Positions 60,453 to 64,000 of a DNA stretch of 64,000 nt are shown here, one piece after another. Below the pieces are notes generated by a model. That model worked only from the letters and a program-made list of their open reading frames with translations, ran no database searches and had not been told where the DNA came from. The stretch is from JAFMJV01 sp963814315 (lineage in GTDB: Bacteria; Chloroflexota; Limnocylindria; Limnocylindrales; CSP1-4): contig CAWFCG010000003.1 of the NCBI GenBank assembly GCA_963814315.1, forward strand, positions 1,346,118 through 1,410,117, read 5' to 3'. The translations under genes and the position numbers were made by a program. How positions within the stretch are numbered: position 1 is the stretch's first letter; every line of letters starts with the position of its first letter.

Positions 60453-61447
60453 CTGAGCTCGCCATGCAGAGCCTTATCGCGGCCTCTGCTGACCTCAAAG
60501 CGGTATGCCACGTAATCGCGCAACGAGCCGCTATCGGACACGATTGACAGCCGCCGCCGATGCCAGACCCGCCAGACCTGGTGCCTCGTGGTCATGAGCA
60601 ATCCAGAGCGCCGGAGGTGACCGAACCGCCTGCGGTCCTCGGGCGATAGATTGGGCAGCCGGAGCATCCCTTCTACGATCCACAAGTGGTCCATCCACCC
60701 CATCCCAGTCTCCAGATTGCTCGCTGTCACTGCCGACCCATGCACTCGGAATGACGCGAGGCGTTCGTCAACGAAGCCGGCGTCGCTCCCATAGAGCACG
60801 CGGTACCACATCTCCACGTCCACGAGCTGTCGCATCCGGAGATTGAAGAGGCCCACACGCTCGAAACGGCTGCGTTCGATCATCACGCACGTCGGCTCGC
60901 CGAAACAGTTGGAGCGAAATCGATCGCGAGCCTGTGACATCACTAGAGCGTGGCCGTCGTTGCACTCATTGAGGTGACCCAAGCGCAGATGGACGTCCTT
61001 GTTGTGCTCAAGCCAACTCCGCGTGTACGGGTCGTGCGGCTGCTGGACGACGATGTCCCGGGGCGAGAAGACCAACCCTACTGAGGGGTTACGCTCGAAC
61101 ACGCCTAGCATGCGCTCGATGCAGGTCGGAGCGAGTAGATCATCCTGAAACAGGAACTTGACGTAGCGGCCACGCGACAATTGGACAGTACGGTTCCAGT
61201 TCGCCACCATACCGTCGTTGCGCTCGGTCGCCACGACTCGGATGCGCGGGTCGCTTTGAGAGCTGGCGACGGCCACAGTGCCGTCGGTCGAACCGCCATC
61301 AACAACAAGGATCTCGAGGTCGTCGAAGGTCTGAGAAACGGCCGACTGGAGCGCCTCCGCCAAGTAGGCCGCGCCATTGTATGTCGGGATACAGATTGAG
61401 ACGGCCGGGCGCTTCGCGTCGGAGTTATTCATACGTCCACTGCCCAT
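60449..61447 (-). CDS. Glycosyltransferase family 2
   Basis: 332 residues. The N-terminal VSICIPTYNGAAYLAEAL, LVVDGGSTDGT and FLFQDDLLAPTC segments mark the GT-A nucleotide-binding half. The acceptor half includes MRQLVDVEMWYRVLYG. The start may be 61447 or the ATG at 61432. It begins one base before the upstream gene's stop. It is part of the minus-strand polysaccharide operon. Confidence 0.88.
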   Translation of the reverse strand: MGSGRMNNSDAKRPAVSICIPTYNGAAYLAEALQSAVSQTFDDLEILVVDGGSTDGTVAVASSQSDPRIRVVATERNDGMVANWNRTVQLSRGRYVKFLFQDDLLAPTCIERMLGVFERNPSVGLVFSPRDIVVQQPHDPYTRSWLEHNKDVHLRLGHLNECNDGHALVMSQARDRFRSNCFGEPTCVMIERSRFERVGLFNLRMRQLVDVEMWYRVLYGSDAGFVDERLASFRVHGSAVTASNLETGMGWMDHLWIVEGMLRLPNLSPEDRRRFGHLRRSGLLMTTRHQVWRVWHRRRLSIVSDSGSLRDYVAYRFEVSRGRDKALHGELR

Positions 61448-62443
61448 TCACGCCGACACCTTAGCCCGCCAGCCGTGCCGCCTCTCTTGGAGCCGCCTCC
61501 TTACCGGAGCGCACGGCGTCAACAAGAGTGCAATCGCCCACAGCGCCCACGAGGCGTTCTTCTGGGATGTCAAGGCGGGCAGGAGCATGCGCAAGCCACT
61601 CTTGAGGTTCCCACGAAGTGCCAAGTCGATACCAGCGGATGCACCGGCCTGAGCAAGCGCGCGCTCGTTCACTCGTCGAAGGTCCGGATCGACGAGCTTC
61701 TCAGCGAGCTTGGTGCGCATGGCCACCTCGACCTCGTGCATCACCAAGTCGTCATAGCTAAGGCTCCCGCCGTGGACTCTGATCCTAGCGACGGGATGGT
61801 CGGACGGCTCAAAAGCGAACGACTTGCCGGCCAACGCACAGCGTAGCCAGAACTCCCAATCCGTTATCCGGCGCAATCCCTCGTCGAACGCACCGAGGTC
61901 GGTGAACACGGCGCGTCGGATGAGCGGCGCCTCGATCGTGAGGACATTCCGCATCAGGAGCACATCAACGACCTCGGGGCCCGAACCATTGATCCGTGTA
62001 GGCTCGGGCGCAGTACCGCGGAACCCTTGGCGCAGCACGTCGGGCCGACCATCGTCGAAGTAGGCGGTCGGACCGTAGGCGAGGTCAATCTCTGGGTGTG
62101 CTTCCATGGCCGTGACGTGTCTTCGGAGCTTGTCGGGTGCGAGCAGGTCATCTGCATCGAGGAACTGGACGAAGTCACCACGAATCGCGGCCAGAGCGGT
62201 ATTGCGCGCAATCGCGGGGCCGGCACTTTCCTGACGGAGGAGTCGAATCCGTGGTTCCTCATTCGCTAGCGCGGACAGGAGGGCTGGCGTGTCGTCCGTC
62301 GAGCCGTCGTCGACGATGACGCACTCCCAACCTGGATATGTCTGCGCACGCAGCGAGTCGATGGCTTCGCGAAGATGCTTGGTGTAGTTGAAGACCGGCA
62401 TCACAACGGAGACTCTTGGTCGAGCCATCTCATGTCGAGACAT
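61448..62443 (-). CDS. Glycosyltransferase family 2
   Basis: 331 residues. VSVVMPVFNYTKHLREAI, CVIVDDGSTDDT and FVQFLDADDLLAPDKL are classic GT2 motifs (DxD as DADD). GLRRITDWEFWLRCALAG is the acceptor-side ED/QxxRW-like region. The ATG at 62443 overlaps the upstream stop by one base (TGATG); longer in-frame starts would run into the preceding gene. Confidence 0.9.
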   Translation of the reverse strand: MSRHEMARPRVSVVMPVFNYTKHLREAIDSLRAQTYPGWECVIVDDGSTDDTPALLSALANEEPRIRLLRQESAGPAIARNTALAAIRGDFVQFLDADDLLAPDKLRRHVTAMEAHPEIDLAYGPTAYFDDGRPDVLRQGFRGTAPEPTRINGSGPEVVDVLLMRNVLTIEAPLIRRAVFTDLGAFDEGLRRITDWEFWLRCALAGKSFAFEPSDHPVARIRVHGGSLSYDDLVMHEVEVAMRTKLAEKLVDPDLRRVNERALAQAGASAGIDLALRGNLKSGLRMLLPALTSQKNASWALWAIALLLTPCAPVRRRLQERRHGWRAKVSA

Positions 62444-63591
62444 CACCCGGAAGTGTCGCTGTGCAGGAACTCGGAGACCTCCGCCCACATCGCCCGTGAG
62501 GCTCGCCTCAACTGGTCACCGCGTTCACGTAGCGCGTGTCGTCGCATGGCCAGTTGACCAGGTTCAAGCCACTGGACCAGCCGATCGTGCGCCGCGCGCG
62601 CGTCCTCGACGTCCCAGAGCGCCTCGCCGCAGCCGTAGTCGTTGAAGAGGTGCACATACTTGTGGCTCCAGCTTGTACCGACTGCGGGAACTGCCTGAGA
62701 CATGGCATTTACGAGTCCGTGGAATCGTGACGAGACTACGAGTTCACACCCACCAATCACAGCCTTGGCATCGACAGCGTCACGGATCCGATAAACAGCT
62801 ACTCCGGAGGCATGCTCGTCACTGAGGCGCTTGGCGTAGCCCAAGTCCGCTGGTTCGTGGCCGATGGCGATCACTCTATATCCGGCCTCACGAGCCGCGG
62901 ACACACACGACCGCATGAACTCGAGATACGACCCTTCGTCGATCGAGCCTGGCATGTCGGTCATCCTGGCGTTCGGAATTACTGCAACCGTGGGCTCCGA
63001 CTGGTCTCGCGGCTCGGGCTCGACCAGATTGGTGAAGTCGGGAGCCAGCCGAACTTGAGCCTTGGAGCAGTTGAGTGAGCGTACGTTCTCGAAGGATTCG
63101 AGATCGCGGGCGAAGATGAGACCGGCGTGGCTGAGCGCTTCGCTCGCAGCGCGCACGACCGCAGGGTCCATAAACGGCCCGAAGGCCTGAGGAAGCAGCA
63201 CGACCGGCTTGCCAAGACTGGCGTAGGACTCGTACAAGCGCCCGAGATTTCGGGCTGGCTCCACGCCCCACTGGTCACCGAATGCGAACCCGGAGGCATC
63301 TAGCAGCGCATCGACCATGGAAGGACGGTAGAGACGCGCGCGCCGAAGGAGAACTGCTGGGACGGTGCCACGGCCGACTCTGAGCACCCAGCCCGCCCAG
63401 CCTCGGCCACCCGGCGAAGGCCTGAGCACTGCCCCGCAGTCGGCGCGGCGCCGCTCAGACTTTGTACCGACGCGGAAACCGATGGCTACGTCTTGGGGGC
63501 CTTCCCATGAGCGGGTCTGCTCCCGGGTCGCAACCAGCATCAACTCTGCGCCCATGTTGCGAAAGCCAACCCCGCTGACCTCTATGATCAC
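62443..63591 (-). CDS. Polysaccharide pyruvyl transferase family protein
   Basis: 382 residues. The CsaB/WcaK-like pattern is clear: FRNMGAELML near the start, KPVVLLPQAFGPF and ARDLESFENV in the first half, and ELVVSSRFHGLVNAMSQAVPAVG toward the end. Family members add pyruvate ketals from PEP to glycans, although related proteins act elsewhere. The GTG at 63591 overlaps the upstream nitroreductase stop (GTGA), the same pattern as its neighbours, so it is preferred over a TTG at 63597. Confidence 0.87.
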   Translation of the reverse strand: MIIEVSGVGFRNMGAELMLVATREQTRSWEGPQDVAIGFRVGTKSERRRADCGAVLRPSPGGRGWAGWVLRVGRGTVPAVLLRRARLYRPSMVDALLDASGFAFGDQWGVEPARNLGRLYESYASLGKPVVLLPQAFGPFMDPAVVRAASEALSHAGLIFARDLESFENVRSLNCSKAQVRLAPDFTNLVEPEPRDQSEPTVAVIPNARMTDMPGSIDEGSYLEFMRSCVSAAREAGYRVIAIGHEPADLGYAKRLSDEHASGVAVYRIRDAVDAKAVIGGCELVVSSRFHGLVNAMSQAVPAVGTSWSHKYVHLFNDYGCGEALWDVEDARAAHDRLVQWLEPGQLAMRRHALRERGDQLRRASRAMWAEVSEFLHSDTSG

Positions 63592-64000
63592 ACGCAATAC
63601 CGCCGAATCTGATCGATAGGCTTCTTCTGCGATCTGGGCACCTGACCAGTCGGATCTGGATAACCCACCGCGATCAACATGATCGGACGTTCATAGCGAT
63701 CTAGACCGAGTACGCTCGTGAGTCGATCCTCGACGCCCTCATCGCCCGGCGTGTTGAGCGCACAGGAACTCAGTCCGAGCGTCTCCAGTGCAAGCATGAA
63801 CGACATCGCCGCGAGTGACCCATCGATATAGACGAGATGACGGTCTCGGGGTGCCGCGAAGGCGGACAGGTCGCCCACGAGCGCGACGACAGCCGGCAAA
63901 CCATCCGTGAAGCCCACCGCGCCACCAGGCGCTGTGGCGATCACGGCGGCTCGCTCTGGGTCGTCGAACACCCGGAACTCGAACGGCTGTCGGTTAGCCA
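63588..64000 (-). CDS. Nitroreductase-family protein, C-terminal part
   Basis: The gene enters from the right edge; 137 codons are visible. NRQPFEFRVFDDPER followed by YIDGSLAAMSFMLALETLGLSSCALN and MLIAVGYPD is the FMN-binding nitroreductase fold. The N-terminus is missing. In my recollection, nitroreductase-like genes commonly pair with polysaccharide pyruvyl transferase genes in surface-polysaccharide loci, as here, though their reaction is unclear. Its stop overlaps the next GTG. Confidence 0.85.
   Translation of the reverse strand, partial: ANRQPFEFRVFDDPERAAVIATAPGGAVGFTDGLPAVVALVGDLSAFAAPRDRHLVYIDGSLAAMSFMLALETLGLSSCALNTPGDEGVEDRLTSVLGLDRYERPIMLIAVGYPDPTGQVPRSQKKPIDQIRRYCV

Noticed and set aside
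1..64000. tRNA or rRNA genes
   Set aside because: No T-loop GGTTCGAATCC-type element with matching arms and no rRNA core sequence was found on reading either strand.

Overview
The window is GC-rich, gene-dense DNA (about two thirds G+C by eye) from a bacterial chromosome. No rRNA, tRNA or phage genes are visible, so placement rests on gene content. SUF proteins with a Rieske ferredoxin nearby, an F420-type luciferase-like oxidoreductase, TadE/TadG proteins, an LDH-like malate dehydrogenase, a rubrerythrin-VIT1 fusion and many secreted beta-propeller proteins suit a Chloroflexota lineage (Limnocylindria/Ellin6529-like), with Actinobacteriota as the alternative. This is an inference.

Layout. 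1-8782: a minus-strand AraFGH-like sugar ABC operon (binding protein, ATPase, permease, aldose epimerase), followed by the start of a corrinoid protein that runs off the window. A 1125-residue DUF5107-TPR protein is divergent from it across a palindrome-rich control region. 8783-10171: a wrecked sugar-binding-protein gene flanked by two copies of a repeat built from small palindromes. 10172-14712: sugar-acid catabolism (lactonase, enolase-superfamily dehydratase, KDG kinase, two KDPG/KDPGal-type aldolases), which could take the imported sugar to pyruvate and glyceraldehyde-3-phosphate. 15323-19965: glutaminyl cyclase, a small membrane protein and two secreted proteins. 20118-32061: a loosely clustered reductive pyrimidine-catabolism set (nitrilase-type amidase, F420-type oxidoreductase, dihydropyrimidinase, methylmalonate-semialdehyde dehydrogenase), interspersed with an M4 metalloprotease, a GT87 membrane protein, a HAD phosphatase and malate dehydrogenase. 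32193-40565: histidine kinase, sulfotransferase, a large FG-GAP secreted protein, Lgt, the rubrerythrin-VIT fusion and an ornithine cyclodeaminase relative. 40584-44605: sufB, sufD, a DUF4203 membrane protein and a Rieske ferredoxin.

44980-53886: the most unusual region. Two tandem TadE-TadE-TadG cassettes lie about 3.84 kb apart, nearly identical over about 1.8 kb (both TadE genes and the first ~145 codons of TadG) but with strongly diverged TadG C-terminal regions. A membrane-anchored double-DTG aspartic protease with a PDZ-like tail sits just upstream. 53889-58173: oxidoreductase, membrane protein, HMCES/YedK-type DNA-protein crosslink enzyme and a second GT87 protein. 58537-64000: a tightly overlapping minus-strand polysaccharide operon (nitroreductase, polysaccharide pyruvyl transferase, four GT2 glycosyltransferases) that continues off the right end.

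Two genome-level oddities recur. Short tandem arrays with unrelated units sit at gene boundaries. Three or four reading frames are broken by what looks like one extra base in a mononucleotide run (mmsA twice, sufD, and possibly the GT87 gene at 20902), which suggests sequence error or very recent decay.
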